A DNA stretch of 8,304 nt from the NCBI GenBank assembly GCA_023457355.1, contig JAEWLW010000036.1:1-8304 (forward strand). The letters are read 5' to 3'. The stretch comes from Bacillota bacterium (GTDB lineage Bacteria; Bacillota; Clostridia; Oscillospirales; Ruminococcaceae). The translations under genes and the position numbers were made by a program. Positions 1 through 7,004 of the stretch are shown here, piece after piece; positions within the stretch are counted from its first letter, which is position 1, and each line of letters opens with the position of its first letter. The notes beneath the pieces were generated by a model. That model did no database searches. It saw only the letters and a program-made list of their open reading frames with translations, and was not told where the DNA came from.

Positions 1-154
1 AGCGGCTAATTTCGCGTCTGACTGTGTTAAAAAACAGCCATAAGCGCCAGCTTTATTTCCGCTTTTTGCCTTGTCAGCCACAAAATTCTCTCGCCGTTAA
101 CCCGCCCCTGAATTAATCAGAGGCTCCCTAGATATCAATATAATCAAAGGAAAG
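1..154. other. 3' flank of the dctP-like gene, no gene called
   Basis: This stretch lies downstream of the minus-strand binding-protein gene. I see no convincing gene. A plus-strand frame is open from position 3 to a TAA at 114-116 and another from position 2 to a TAA at 41-43. Either could be the tail of a gene entering from the left, but neither shows a recognisable motif. The only structure is a short inverted repeat at 105-123, listed separately. The stretch might be part of a dispersed repeat, but the sequence alone cannot show this. Confidence 0.4.
105..123 (-). terminator. small inverted repeat after dctP-like gene, weak terminator candidate
   Basis: CCCCTGA (105-111) and TCAGAGG (117-123) can form a 7-pair stem, one pair being G-U, around the 5-base loop ATTAA. 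It lies about 30 bases beyond the stop of the minus-strand binding-protein gene, where a terminator would be expected. No run of U follows on the minus strand, so intrinsic termination here is doubtful. Confidence 0.3.
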
Positions 155-1234
155 CTATGGCGTCCAACCGGCCGTCGCACACCAGCTGTCCAAAATCTCA
201 TTCCCGGTTACGGCGGCAATGCTGTCATATGCGGCTGGCTGGCACAGGGCGCGGCATTGTTCACGAAGTTCCGGAATGGAGTCAAAATCAATCAGCCGAA
301 TCCCCTCTTTGTTCATCTGAGCTAAGGCTTTTGCATTGGCAATGTCTACGTGTTCCGGCATCAGCCGGCGGCATTCCTCGGCGGCGCTCCATAGAATGTT
401 CTGCGAAGTTTCGGACAGGCTGTCCCAGGTGATTTTGCTGATGTGCATCGCGCCGACGTATAACAGATGATTGCTGTTGGTCACATATTTTTGCACTTCA
501 AAAAATTTACGATGATAGATTTGGTCATAAGGGTTTTCCTCGCCCTGGACGCCACCCTTCTGTAAGGCGAGATAGACATCCGCGATGTCCATGCTGACGG
601 TGTGAATACCCAGAGCTTCCCAGAACGCCACATGGTGCTCATTATTCAGACAGCGTATGGTAAGGGGCTTTAGATCGTCGAAGGATTCAATGGGCGTGCT
701 GATGCTTAAATCACGAAATCCCTGATCAGTCAGGGGAAGCAGGATCAGTCCGTTTTTTTCATAGGCCTCGGCAAGATATTGAAAAAAGACCTCGCCGGAA
801 AGGGCAGCCCGGGCGGAAGTCAGGTCTTTAAAAAGGAATGGCATATCAAAGATTGCGGCCTCCGGGATCACGGTAACAAGAGCCGCCGGTGTGGTGATTT
901 GAATATCCACTGTCCCATATTGACAGTCTGCAGCCATCTCCAGATCGCTGCCAAGCATGCTCTCGCTGTAAATATCGATTGTGATTTTTCCGTTGCTTAA
1001 ATCTTCTACGTGCTGTTTATATTGGGAAGCCCAGTAGCCGTTGAGGGAACTGTCCGGACCGGAGAAACCGAGGACCAGGTTGATCTGGTTGACTTTGTCA
1101 TAGCCGTAGGGGAAGGAAGAAATATCCTGAGTCCCGGCTTGCGTTTCCGCGCCATGGTTCAAAGGGACGCTTGCGGAGCAGGCGCAGAGCAAAAGTAGGA
1201 TCAGTGCACACATAGCCGTCTGCAGATGTCTCAT
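155..1234 (-). CDS. TRAP-type (DctP family) solute-binding lipoprotein, orphan
   Basis: This 359-residue extracytoplasmic binding protein belongs to the DctP/TRAP family, whose members bind organic acids. It opens with a basic, then hydrophobic, signal segment (residues 1-18) and a lipobox ending LLCAC, so Cys19 is probably lipidated. Family features are LGSDLEMAADCQYGTVDI around 94-111, a carboxylate-binding type arginine at 194 (LTIR) followed by FWEALG, and VQGEENP at 229-235. The ATG at 1234 is preferred over an in-frame ATG at 1330. It has GAGGAGG seven bases upstream and overlaps the regulator's stop as ATGA, whereas the longer form would hide the signal peptide. No dctQ or dctM is visible, and the divergent operon is a TTT system. 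The protein may therefore be a sensory partner of the adjacent membrane regulator rather than a transport receptor. The family call is firm; the ligand and the sensing role are inferred. Confidence 0.9.
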   Translation of the reverse strand: MRHLQTAMCALILLLLCACSASVPLNHGAETQAGTQDISSFPYGYDKVNQINLVLGFSGPDSSLNGYWASQYKQHVEDLSNGKITIDIYSESMLGSDLEMAADCQYGTVDIQITTPAALVTVIPEAAIFDMPFLFKDLTSARAALSGEVFFQYLAEAYEKNGLILLPLTDQGFRDLSISTPIESFDDLKPLTIRCLNNEHHVAFWEALGIHTVSMDIADVYLALQKGGVQGEENPYDQIYHRKFFEVQKYVTNSNHLLYVGAMHISKITWDSLSETSQNILWSAAEECRRLMPEHVDIANAKALAQMNKEGIRLIDFDSIPELREQCRALCQPAAYDSIAAVTGNEILDSWCATAGWTP

Positions 1235-3513
1235 AGAGTATCCTCCTCGCCATTCATATTTTGCCGGAATTGTGTTGGCGTCATGTTGGTGTGTTTCTTG
1301 AAGACACGGAAAAATGTTGCAATACTGCAAAAACCAGCCAAATATCCAATTTCCTGAGCTGGCATGTCGGTCGAAATTAAAAGCTTTTTTACATTTTCAA
1401 CACGGCAGTCGTTTAAATAGGTATTGAAGTTCTGCTGTTCAATGGTTTTAAAAATTCTGCTTAGGTATGCAGAACTAATCCCAACAAAGTCTGCGGCGCT
1501 TTCCAGACTTAAATTGGGGTCCGTATAACGGGTATGGACATATTCCTTTACCCGGTGAATATACAGGTGCTGGCCCGAGTAGAAATAATGGTTCAGGCGC
1601 TCCAGCATATTGGTGCAAGCCTCCAGCGCAACGGTGCACAAATCGGAATCCGGAACATTCATCAGTGCGGTGTCCAGTCCACTATAATCTGAATCTAGGT
1701 TTTTTAGCCGTTCTAAAAGCAGGTCGATCAGTAGCTGGTACAGATGACGCACCATGACGCGATCCGGAATGGTTTCCCCGATGTTTTTCAGTAGTTTTTG
1801 TACATCGGCAGACAATTTAGCAATGTCCTCGCGTTGCATATTGGTCAGCAGATTGCGGATTTCCCCGATATAGACGGTATACAGGCCTTCATCAGGGAAT
1901 CCCATAACGGGCAGATTTCGATGATATTGGTTAAACTCCAGATTGTTTTTGGCATCGTCCATGGAATCGGCCAGAAGTGTCGTGCCGGAAACCAGACTAC
2001 CCACGCCCCAGATCGGCGTTGCACCATCCAGGCTGATGTTTAGCAAAGCCTGCGTCAGCATGCAACAAACCGCTTCGCTTTCAGGACCATCTGCAAAACC
2101 GCAGACAACCGTCAGCACACTGAATGAATTCAGCAGGCGGGAACAGATTTTCAGGTCACCAGTCACAGTATTGATTTTGGCTTTTAGGCTTAAAGAAGCC
2201 AATTCCCTGGCCAGACTGTCATCTTTACTCTCACCGGCCGGTTCAATTGCCACAAGTAGAACCACATATGCCATATCTAAGTCAAATGGGCTGTGAATGA
2301 GCTTGAGCTGTTGTTTGACAGCCTCGCAGGGTATCTCTTCCCGCCTGAGCAGATCCCGGAATAGCCGTTCGTGGATCGCGTCGGATGCCAGAGGCAAATA
2401 GTGCTCCAATTCTTCTTTTTGAGAGAGCAGATGGGAATAGGTCAGCTCGAGATACTCCCATTCGCTTCGGACGGCTGGGGAGGGTTCGGTTGCAGTTGCG
2501 GCTCGAAGTTTTTGAACAAGAGAAGAAATCGGCCGGCTGATGCGTTTAGCAGACCAAAGTCCCGCCGCCAGGCAGAGGGTGAAAATGCTGATGCAGGCGA
2601 TAATCAGCAGTTGATCAGAATATAAATACCGAACTAAAAGGGTCGCAGTGGGCTTGGTAACATAGATGCAAGTCCAGCCTGTCAAGTCATTGACGCTGTA
2701 TATCACATGGGAAGTCAGGCCGTTGGGCCGGTCAAAGAGGAAATGTCCGGCGGGAGTTTCCTGCTTTGTCACAAGCTCAAGCAGCGAGTCCGGATTCTGG
2801 ACTGCGGTATTGGAATCCGTAAACATGCGGAAACTATTGGCGTTGTAAAAGATGAGGGATTCGTCGCCTGTGTAATTGATCATTTGATAAAACCGGGCGG
2901 AATTCAAGTGAAACAGGATGTAACAGGAGCACTTCTCATATTTTACGTTGGAAAATCCCTGGATCAAGTAGATATCGTTGTTTTCCGTGTAAAAATAAGT
3001 GGATGTCCCATGCGCATCATAGGGGACCAATTTGTCCTTTCTCGTCTGAAATCGGGCCAGAACTGCGGCGTAAGAATAATCCTGATAATTGGACAGTTTG
3101 TAGTCGGAAGATAATCCCAAATCACTGCGGGCAGAATACAGGAACGCAGAGTCAATTAAAGTGGAGGAGTTTGCCGCGTTGGTTAATGCTTTGGTGATCG
3201 ACTTTATGTTTTCAAACTCCCGCAGGGAAGGGGAAATAGCCAGCCGGATAACATCAGGCCCCATGAAGGTGTTATTTAGCATCAGGCTGAGATTATCCAG
3301 CGTTTGATTGATGGTGCCGTTGGTCTGTTCTAAAATTTCCGTATTGGATTGAACCATCTGGCGCTCCATATCCCGGTTACTGTAATAAAGAGTCGCGACA
3401 TAGACAATCACAAAAAATATCCCGGCAAATCCTAGCAGGGTAACGGCTATTTGCCCGAATAGCGAGGTCGGTTTGAATTTCGATGTTCCCAACGGTAAGG
3501 TTTTCTTTCCCAT
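1231..3513 (-). CDS. membrane-anchored AraC-family transcriptional regulator
   Basis: This 760-residue one-component regulator has a membrane segment at about 20-44, an extracytoplasmic region at about 45-298 (probably Cache-like), and a second membrane segment at about 301-320. A short HAMP-like stretch follows (KRISRPISSL, 323-332), then a long cytoplasmic linker at about 375-640. The C-terminal AraC DNA-binding domain spans about 651-752. Its first helix-turn-helix is near 668-691 (LSLESAADFVGISSAYLSRI). The second is near 716-750 (EIGYLAGF...FFRVFKK...MTPTQFR), with Asn at 743 where the family usually has Gly. There is no receiver or kinase domain. The ATG at 3513 is chosen because AAGGAGGAGG sits just upstream; a TTG at 3546 in the same frame lacks a ribosome site. 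The stop overlaps the next gene as ATGA, and the codons for Gly-Glu-Glu-Asp near the end carry that gene's ribosome site. It probably controls the divergent tct operon (inferred). Confidence 0.9.
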   Translation of the reverse strand: MGKKTLPLGTSKFKPTSLFGQIAVTLLGFAGIFFVIVYVATLYYSNRDMERQMVQSNTEILEQTNGTINQTLDNLSLMLNNTFMGPDVIRLAISPSLREFENIKSITKALTNAANSSTLIDSAFLYSARSDLGLSSDYKLSNYQDYSYAAVLARFQTRKDKLVPYDAHGTSTYFYTENNDIYLIQGFSNVKYEKCSCYILFHLNSARFYQMINYTGDESLIFYNANSFRMFTDSNTAVQNPDSLLELVTKQETPAGHFLFDRPNGLTSHVIYSVNDLTGWTCIYVTKPTATLLVRYLYSDQLLIIACISIFTLCLAAGLWSAKRISRPISSLVQKLRAATATEPSPAVRSEWEYLELTYSHLLSQKEELEHYLPLASDAIHERLFRDLLRREEIPCEAVKQQLKLIHSPFDLDMAYVVLLVAIEPAGESKDDSLARELASLSLKAKINTVTGDLKICSRLLNSFSVLTVVCGFADGPESEAVCCMLTQALLNISLDGATPIWGVGSLVSGTTLLADSMDDAKNNLEFNQYHRNLPVMGFPDEGLYTVYIGEIRNLLTNMQREDIAKLSADVQKLLKNIGETIPDRVMVRHLYQLLIDLLLERLKNLDSDYSGLDTALMNVPDSDLCTVALEACTNMLERLNHYFYSGQHLYIHRVKEYVHTRYTDPNLSLESAADFVGISSAYLSRIFKTIEQQNFNTYLNDCRVENVKKLLISTDMPAQEIGYLAGFCSIATFFRVFKKHTNMTPTQFRQNMNGEEDTL
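1242..1247 (-). promoter_or_regulatory. ribosome binding site inside regulator 3' end, coupled start of dctP-like gene
   Basis: AGGAGG lies inside the last codons of the regulator gene, seven bases before the ATG at 1234. The regulator's TGA (1233-1231) overlaps this ATG. The arrangement indicates translational coupling and fixes the short start of the lipoprotein. Confidence 0.8.
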
Positions 3514-3596
3514 CGCGCTCCTCCTCCTTGGCAGTTTATCACTCAAGTGACCAAGTCTCTTGCCCGAAACTAATCATGAGAGCACCATCCAATTAT

Positions 3597-3605
3597 ATTA
3601 TAACA
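3597..3605 (-). promoter_or_regulatory. extended -10 promoter for the regulator operon
   Basis: On the minus strand this reads TGTTATAAT, a perfect TATAAT with the TGn extension. No good -35 is found 16-18 bases upstream (the region reads ACACAC), as expected for an extended -10 promoter or one needing an activator. Transcription would start near 3590, giving a leader of about 75 bases. Confidence 0.6.
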
Positions 3606-3638
3606 TGGCCCGGCTTACGGTGTGTTGTGTAATTTATT

Positions 3639-3690
3639 CTCATTTTTTGCCTTTCAGGTTATAAAATTCTCCGAAAGGATAAAAAATGAG
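3639..3690. repeat. long imperfect inverted repeat, candidate operator
   Basis: The left arm is CTCATTTTTTGCCTTTC (3639-3655). The right arm is GAAAGGATAAAAAATGAG (3673-3690). Sixteen bases pair, interrupted only by G opposite AT in the middle; the loop is 17 bases. It lies between the two divergent promoters, upstream of both. Either a protein-binding inverted repeat or an RNA hairpin would fit. The position between promoters favours protein binding. Confidence 0.7.
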
Positions 3691-3733
3691 AGGCCGAGAG
3701 AGCGGTATAAGCCATAATTACGCGGGAAAAGCG

Positions 3734-3744
3734 CTCATTTTTTG
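3734..3744 (+). promoter_or_regulatory. third copy of the CTCATTTTTTG motif, candidate operator
   Basis: The eleven bases are identical to the start of the inverted repeat at 3639-3649 and repeat it directly, 95 bases downstream. The site centres roughly 78 bases before the predicted tct transcription start. AraC-family proteins often bind repeated sites upstream of the promoter, so this is a reasonable activator site. Binding by this regulator is not shown. Confidence 0.5.
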
Positions 3745-3780
3745 TTCTGTTGTGCTCTTCAGCCAATATACAATTGATAA

Positions 3781-3810
3781 TTGACTTTTTAAATTGTGCA
3801 GATTTACAAT
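3781..3810 (+). promoter_or_regulatory. sigma-A-type promoter of the tct operon
   Basis: TTGACT (3781-3786) and TACAAT (3805-3810) are separated by 18 bases, with an AT-rich spacer and AT-rich upstream DNA. Each hexamer differs from consensus at one position. The predicted start is near 3817, giving a leader of about 60 bases. A short palindrome, CAATT-GAT-AATTG (3771-3783), overlaps the -35. Confidence 0.65.
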
Positions 3811-3827
3811 AAAAAGCACAGAGCACC

Positions 3828-3852
3828 GGGAGCAATACAGTTTAGAGCTCCC
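3828..3852 (+). promoter_or_regulatory. 5' leader stem-loop before tctC
   Basis: GGGAGC (3828-3833) and GCTCCC (3847-3852) form a perfect six-pair stem around a 13-base loop. It sits about 10 bases upstream of the AAGGAG ribosome site at 3862-3867 and just after the predicted transcription start. No U run follows, so it is not a terminator. It may protect the 5' end of the mRNA or tune translation; this is inferred. Confidence 0.45.
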
Positions 3853-3876
3853 AAATAAAAAAAGGAGAGAAAAAAT

Positions 3877-4944
3877 ATGAACGTGATCAAGCCAACAAAA
3901 AGGGCACTTTGCACTATCTTTGCTTGTGCATTGACCATCTCCATGGTCGGATGCGGAAACTCCGGAGGTAACAGTGGATCGTCCGCGCCGGCTTCACAAC
4001 CGGCTGCGCCCGGTGCAAGCAACACATCTTCCGGGGTAGCCCTCAGCCCCGAATACGCAGCCACCTTTACTAAATCCATCGAAATCATCTGCCCTTGGGC
4101 TGCAGGCGGCGGTTCGGACGGCAACGCCCGACAGATCGGCGCTGTAGTGGGTGAATTGACCAGCCAGACTGTAACCGTTTCCAACCAGACCGGCGGCAGC
4201 GGCGCCGTAGGTTTTTCCGCCATTATGAATGCCGACCCCGACGGTAATACCATCGGAATCATCACCGCAGAGCTCAACACCCTGCCGCCCCAGGGGCTGG
4301 TCACTTTTACCTATGAAGATATGTATCCGCTGATTCGGCTGTGCACCCTGCCTTCTGTGGTAGCGGTACGCAGCGACTCGCCCTTCAATACGCTGGAGGA
4401 GCTGATCCAGTACGCAAAAGAAAACCCCGGGAAGCTCAAATGCGGTACGGTGGGTACCGGTTCCATCTGGCATATCTGCGCCGCAAAGCTGATGGCGGCC
4501 GCCGGCATTCAGATAACCACTGTCCCTTATGACGGCGCATCCTCTGCCGCTACCGCGATGCTGGCCGGAGAAATCGACCTCACCACCACCGAGCTGTCCG
4601 TTTCCCACGCCTATGTACAGTCCGGCGATATGAAAATTCTAGGCATCATGACGGATGAGCGCCTGGCAGACTATCCCGATTACGCCACTTGCAAAGAGCA
4701 GGGGTACGACTGTGTGGGCGGTTCTTTCCAGGGAATGTGCTGCCCCAAAGGCATGGATGACGCTACCAAGGTCAGCTGGGAGGCCCTTTTGACAGACGCT
4801 TATAATTCCGATGCTTATCAGAATTACTGCAAGGCGGCCGGTATGATACCTGCATACCTTGATCACGCCGACTGGGAGGCATTCTTGGCTGATGATTTGG
4901 CTACTGTGGATACCCTGATGCATGACCTGAATCTGGCTAAATAA
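3877..4944 (+). CDS. tctC: TTT transporter solute-binding lipoprotein (TctC/Bug family)
   Basis: This 355-residue receptor captures the substrate of the tripartite tricarboxylate transporter outside the cell. A signal peptide with a basic start (residues 1-10) and a hydrophobic core ends in the lipobox SMVGC, so Cys26 is probably the lipid anchor. A Gly/Ser/Ala/Pro-rich linker (27-52) follows, typical of Gram-positive binding lipoproteins. Bug-family motifs are PWAAGGGSDGNAR (73-85), NQTGGSGAVG (103-112), and VPYDGASSAATAMLAGEID (216-234). The ATG has AAGGAG nine bases upstream. It is the first gene of tctCBA and would be made in excess over the membrane subunits. Citrate-like and other carboxylates are known ligands of the family, but Bug proteins are diverse, so the ligand here cannot be read from sequence. 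Confidence 0.95.
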   Translation: MNVIKPTKRALCTIFACALTISMVGCGNSGGNSGSSAPASQPAAPGASNTSSGVALSPEYAATFTKSIEIICPWAAGGGSDGNARQIGAVVGELTSQTVTVSNQTGGSGAVGFSAIMNADPDGNTIGIITAELNTLPPQGLVTFTYEDMYPLIRLCTLPSVVAVRSDSPFNTLEELIQYAKENPGKLKCGTVGTGSIWHICAAKLMAAAGIQITTVPYDGASSAATAMLAGEIDLTTTELSVSHAYVQSGDMKILGIMTDERLADYPDYATCKEQGYDCVGGSFQGMCCPKGMDDATKVSWEALLTDAYNSDAYQNYCKAAGMIPAYLDHADWEAFLADDLATVDTLMHDLNLAK

Positions 4945-4954
4945 AGCCGTAAAG

Positions 4955-4991
4955 AAGGGGTTGCTGCAGGAAACATGTGCAACAACCCCTT
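4955..4991 (+). terminator. intercistronic stem-loop between tctC and tctB
   Basis: AAGGGGTTG (4955-4963) pairs perfectly with CAACCCCTT (4983-4991), and a G-U pair can extend it outward. Within the loop, TGCA (4965-4968) and TGCA (4978-4981) can pair to lengthen the stem after one mismatch. It starts 10 bases after the tctC stop. The sequence after it (TCCTATTGT) is only weakly U-rich. It probably acts as a partial terminator or as a barrier to 3' decay, so tctC mRNA exceeds tctBA. This arrangement is common after binding-protein genes. Confidence 0.65.
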
Positions 4992-5029
4992 TCCTATTGT
5001 ACGAAACCAAACGGAGGAAAATTAGTATT

Positions 5030-5494
5030 ATGAAGAAAGCGAATATTATGGTGGGCTTTTTGGGAATCTTGCTGGGCGGATATGTTATCTATGCTTCGGC
5101 CGGATTTCCGGAGAACCTGAGCGCTGTGGATCCCGGCAGCGCCTATTTTCCCACGTTAATGGGGTACTTTTTGGTTGTACTTTGTCTGATATTGATCGCC
5201 CTTTCTCTGATGGGAAAGGGGGCGGATATCTACGAAGTCCTTCAAATCACGCCGGGCATCAAGCGTGCGGGCCTGGGGATTATGCTATTTGCTGCCTATT
5301 GTGTGCTCTTTAAGCCGCTGGGGTTCATTCTGGACACAATTTTATTTTGCTATATCTGTATGCTGCTTCTGCAAAATCGAAAATATATACAAATGCTGAT
5401 TGTCAGCGTGACGACATCGGTTTCGATTTATTTTGTCTTCGCCAGTTTGCTGGGAGCAAAGCTTCCCGCGGGCCTGCTAAAGGTATTTCTGTAA
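5030..5494 (+). CDS. tctB: TTT transporter small membrane subunit (TctB family)
   Basis: This 154-residue protein is the small membrane subunit that works with TctA in the cytoplasmic membrane. Four hydrophobic segments can be seen, at about 5-24, 41-62, 85-102 and 105-146 (the last probably two adjacent spans). DPGSAYFP near residue 33 matches the DPGxxxFP signature in the first loop of TctB proteins. The ATG at 5030 is chosen because GGAGG lies at 5013-5017. An in-frame ATG would lengthen the protein by 23 residues into the upstream stem-loop and lacks a ribosome site. The gene sits 85 bases after tctC and 19 bases before tctA, in the usual tctCBA order. TctB is poorly conserved, so context carries much of the assignment. 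Confidence 0.9.
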   Translation: MKKANIMVGFLGILLGGYVIYASAGFPENLSAVDPGSAYFPTLMGYFLVVLCLILIALSLMGKGADIYEVLQITPGIKRAGLGIMLFAAYCVLFKPLGFILDTILFCYICMLLLQNRKYIQMLIVSVTTSVSIYFVFASLLGAKLPAGLLKVFL

Positions 5495-5513
5495 TAGAGA
5501 GGATTGGACATAT

Positions 5514-7004
5514 ATGACTAATGTTACCTTGTTTTTTAGCTCTATGGCAGGCCTGCTGACAGATCCGAAGTGCCTGCTCCTGATATTTGTTGCAGTTGCC
5601 TGCGGCATTGTGGTAGGTGCGCTGCCGGGGCTGACCGCCACCATGGGAGTGGCGCTGATGGTGCCCTTCACTTACAGTGTGGATATGCGCTATGGTCTGC
5701 CAATGCTGATGGGCATCTACTGCTCCGCAGTGTATGGCGGTTCAATTTCCGCGATCCTGCTCAATACGCCGGGAACCCCTGCCGCGGCCGCTACCGTCAT
5801 CGACGGTTATGCTATGGCTAAAAAAGGCGAGGCGGGGCGTGCTCTAAGCATGTCTATTTTTGCCTCCACCGTCGGCGGCCTGATTGGTGTTGCCGTCATG
5901 ATTCTGGCTGCGCCGGCTATGTCGAGAATAGCCCTGCATTTTACCTCGGCTGAGTTTGCGGTCATTGCGCTGTTCGGCTTGTCTGTTATTGTCAGTATTT
6001 CAGGAGACAGTTTGCTCAAGGGATTTATTTCGGCTGGCCTGGGCTTGCTGCTGTGCTGTATCGGTCTGGACCCGATGGATGGATATCCCCGCTTTACCTT
6101 TGGCTCCATGAATCTGTACAGCGGATTTGAACTGGTCCCTGTTCTGATAGGCCTGTTCGCGGTTTCGGAATGCCTGGTAAGCATTGAAAATATCGAACAT
6201 ACTAAAACAGTTAAGAGCAAAATGGAACGTCTGCTGTCTCCGCTTTCCGATATAAAGCGCTGTATATGGCATATTATCAAATCTGGTTTCCTGGGCACCT
6301 TTATCGGCTGCATTCCCGGTGCGGGATCGGATATCGCATGCTTCGTGGCCTATGGAGAAGCAAAGCGATCTTCAAAACACTCAAATGAATTTGGTACGGG
6401 CTGCATCGAAGGCGTGGCGGCACCCGAGTCCGCCAACAATGCAGTAGGCGGCGGGGCCATGATCCCCATGCTGTCCCTGGGTGTGCCGGGCGACCCTGTC
6501 ACCGCCGTATTGATCGGCGCCCTGATGATTCAAGGATTGACCCCGGGCCCCCTTCTTTACCGGGACCATCAGGACGTAGTCTACCTGATTTTTGCGGCCA
6601 TGGTTATTGCGAATATTTTTATGTTTATTATTGCTACTGGCGGATTGCCGCTGTTTACCAAAGTCATTTCTATTGATAAGAATATTCTGGTTCCTATCAT
6701 TTTCATCCTGTGTATGGTGGGCTCCTTTTCGCTTCGCAATAATACGTTCGATGTGTGGACTACGCTGGCGTTCGGCGTGATCGGTTTTGTATTCCAGAAG
6801 GTCAAGCTGCCGATCGCCCCCATTTTGCTGGCGCTGATCCTTGGCCCCATGGCGGAAGAAAACCTTCGCCGTATGCTGGTTGCCCACGACGGCAGCTACA
6901 TGCCGCTGACCAGTCCGATTTGCCTGATTCTGTTCGCGCTATCCATTTTTATGGTTGTTTCCTCCCTGCGCAAGCAGAAGAAGGTGAAGCGCTCTGATTT
7001 ATAA
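5514..7004 (+). CDS. tctA: TTT transporter large membrane subunit (TctA family)
   Basis: This 496-residue protein, close to the usual length, forms the transport channel of the tripartite tricarboxylate transporter, driven by an ion gradient. It is strongly hydrophobic with about ten to twelve membrane segments. Conserved family stretches are GALPGLTATMG (35-45), NTPGTPAAAATVIDGYAMA (84-102), and IPGAGSDIA (267-275). The strongest is APESANNAVGGGAMIPML (303-320), running on through SLGVPGDP and GLTPGP to about 346. The duplicated PG-x-T/G pattern reflects the internal two-repeat fold. A basic C-terminal tail (KQKKVKR) probably faces the cytoplasm. The ribosome site GAGAGG (5497-5502) is modest and somewhat far from the ATG, which may lower its yield relative to tctC. 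It ends the operon. All expected motifs are intact. Confidence 0.96.
   Translation: MTNVTLFFSSMAGLLTDPKCLLLIFVAVACGIVVGALPGLTATMGVALMVPFTYSVDMRYGLPMLMGIYCSAVYGGSISAILLNTPGTPAAAATVIDGYAMAKKGEAGRALSMSIFASTVGGLIGVAVMILAAPAMSRIALHFTSAEFAVIALFGLSVIVSISGDSLLKGFISAGLGLLLCCIGLDPMDGYPRFTFGSMNLYSGFELVPVLIGLFAVSECLVSIENIEHTKTVKSKMERLLSPLSDIKRCIWHIIKSGFLGTFIGCIPGAGSDIACFVAYGEAKRSSKHSNEFGTGCIEGVAAPESANNAVGGGAMIPMLSLGVPGDPVTAVLIGALMIQGLTPGPLLYRDHQDVVYLIFAAMVIANIFMFIIATGGLPLFTKVISIDKNILVPIIFILCMVGSFSLRNNTFDVWTTLAFGVIGFVFQKVKLPIAPILLALILGPMAEENLRRMLVAHDGSYMPLTSPICLILFALSIFMVVSSLRKQKKVKRSDL

Larger units (their letters stand above)
3514..3876. promoter_or_regulatory. divergent control region between regulator and tct operon
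   Basis: This 363-base, AT-rich stretch separates the two divergent operons and contains no gene. It holds an extended -10 promoter facing left near 3597-3605 and a -35/-10 promoter facing right at 3781-3810. It also has three copies of CTCATTTTTT at 3639, 3681 (inverted) and 3734, and a 5' leader hairpin at 3828-3852. Divergent placement of regulator and target with shared repeated sites is typical of local regulators. Confidence 0.8.

Noticed and set aside
20..60. Possible intrinsic terminator for the left operon ending in TTTTTT on the minus strand
   Set aside because: The best stem near it is only four pairs and is separated from the T run by about nine bases.
1235..1330. In-frame upstream extension of the dctP-like gene to an ATG at 1330
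   Set aside because: It would add 32 residues before an obvious signal peptide and overlap the regulator gene. The ATG at 1234 has a perfect ribosome site and the ATGA overlap.
3514..3546. TTG start adding 11 residues to the regulator
   Set aside because: No ribosome site precedes it, while AAGGAGGAGG stands directly before the ATG at 3513.
3725..3741. Catabolite-response (cre)-like site GAAAAGCGCTCATT
   Set aside because: The AAAGCGCT core matches, but the outer TG and CA positions of the consensus do not. It is better explained by the CTCATTTTTT repeat.
3804..4304. Minus-strand frame of 166 codons opposite tctC
   Set aside because: It is a shadow of tctC. It lacks recognised motifs and the plus strand encodes a clear family member.
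4961..5029. Longer tctB start at 4961
   Set aside because: The added residues fall in the intercistronic stem-loop, are not membrane-like and have no ribosome site. GGAGG at 5013 points to 5030.
5807..6313. Minus-strand frame of 168 codons opposite tctA
   Set aside because: It is a shadow of tctA, which has continuous family motifs across the region.
6381..6887. Minus-strand frame of 168 codons, rich in His/Gln/Asn/Lys
   Set aside because: Composition is typical of an antisense shadow of a membrane protein, and it lies opposite conserved tctA sequence.
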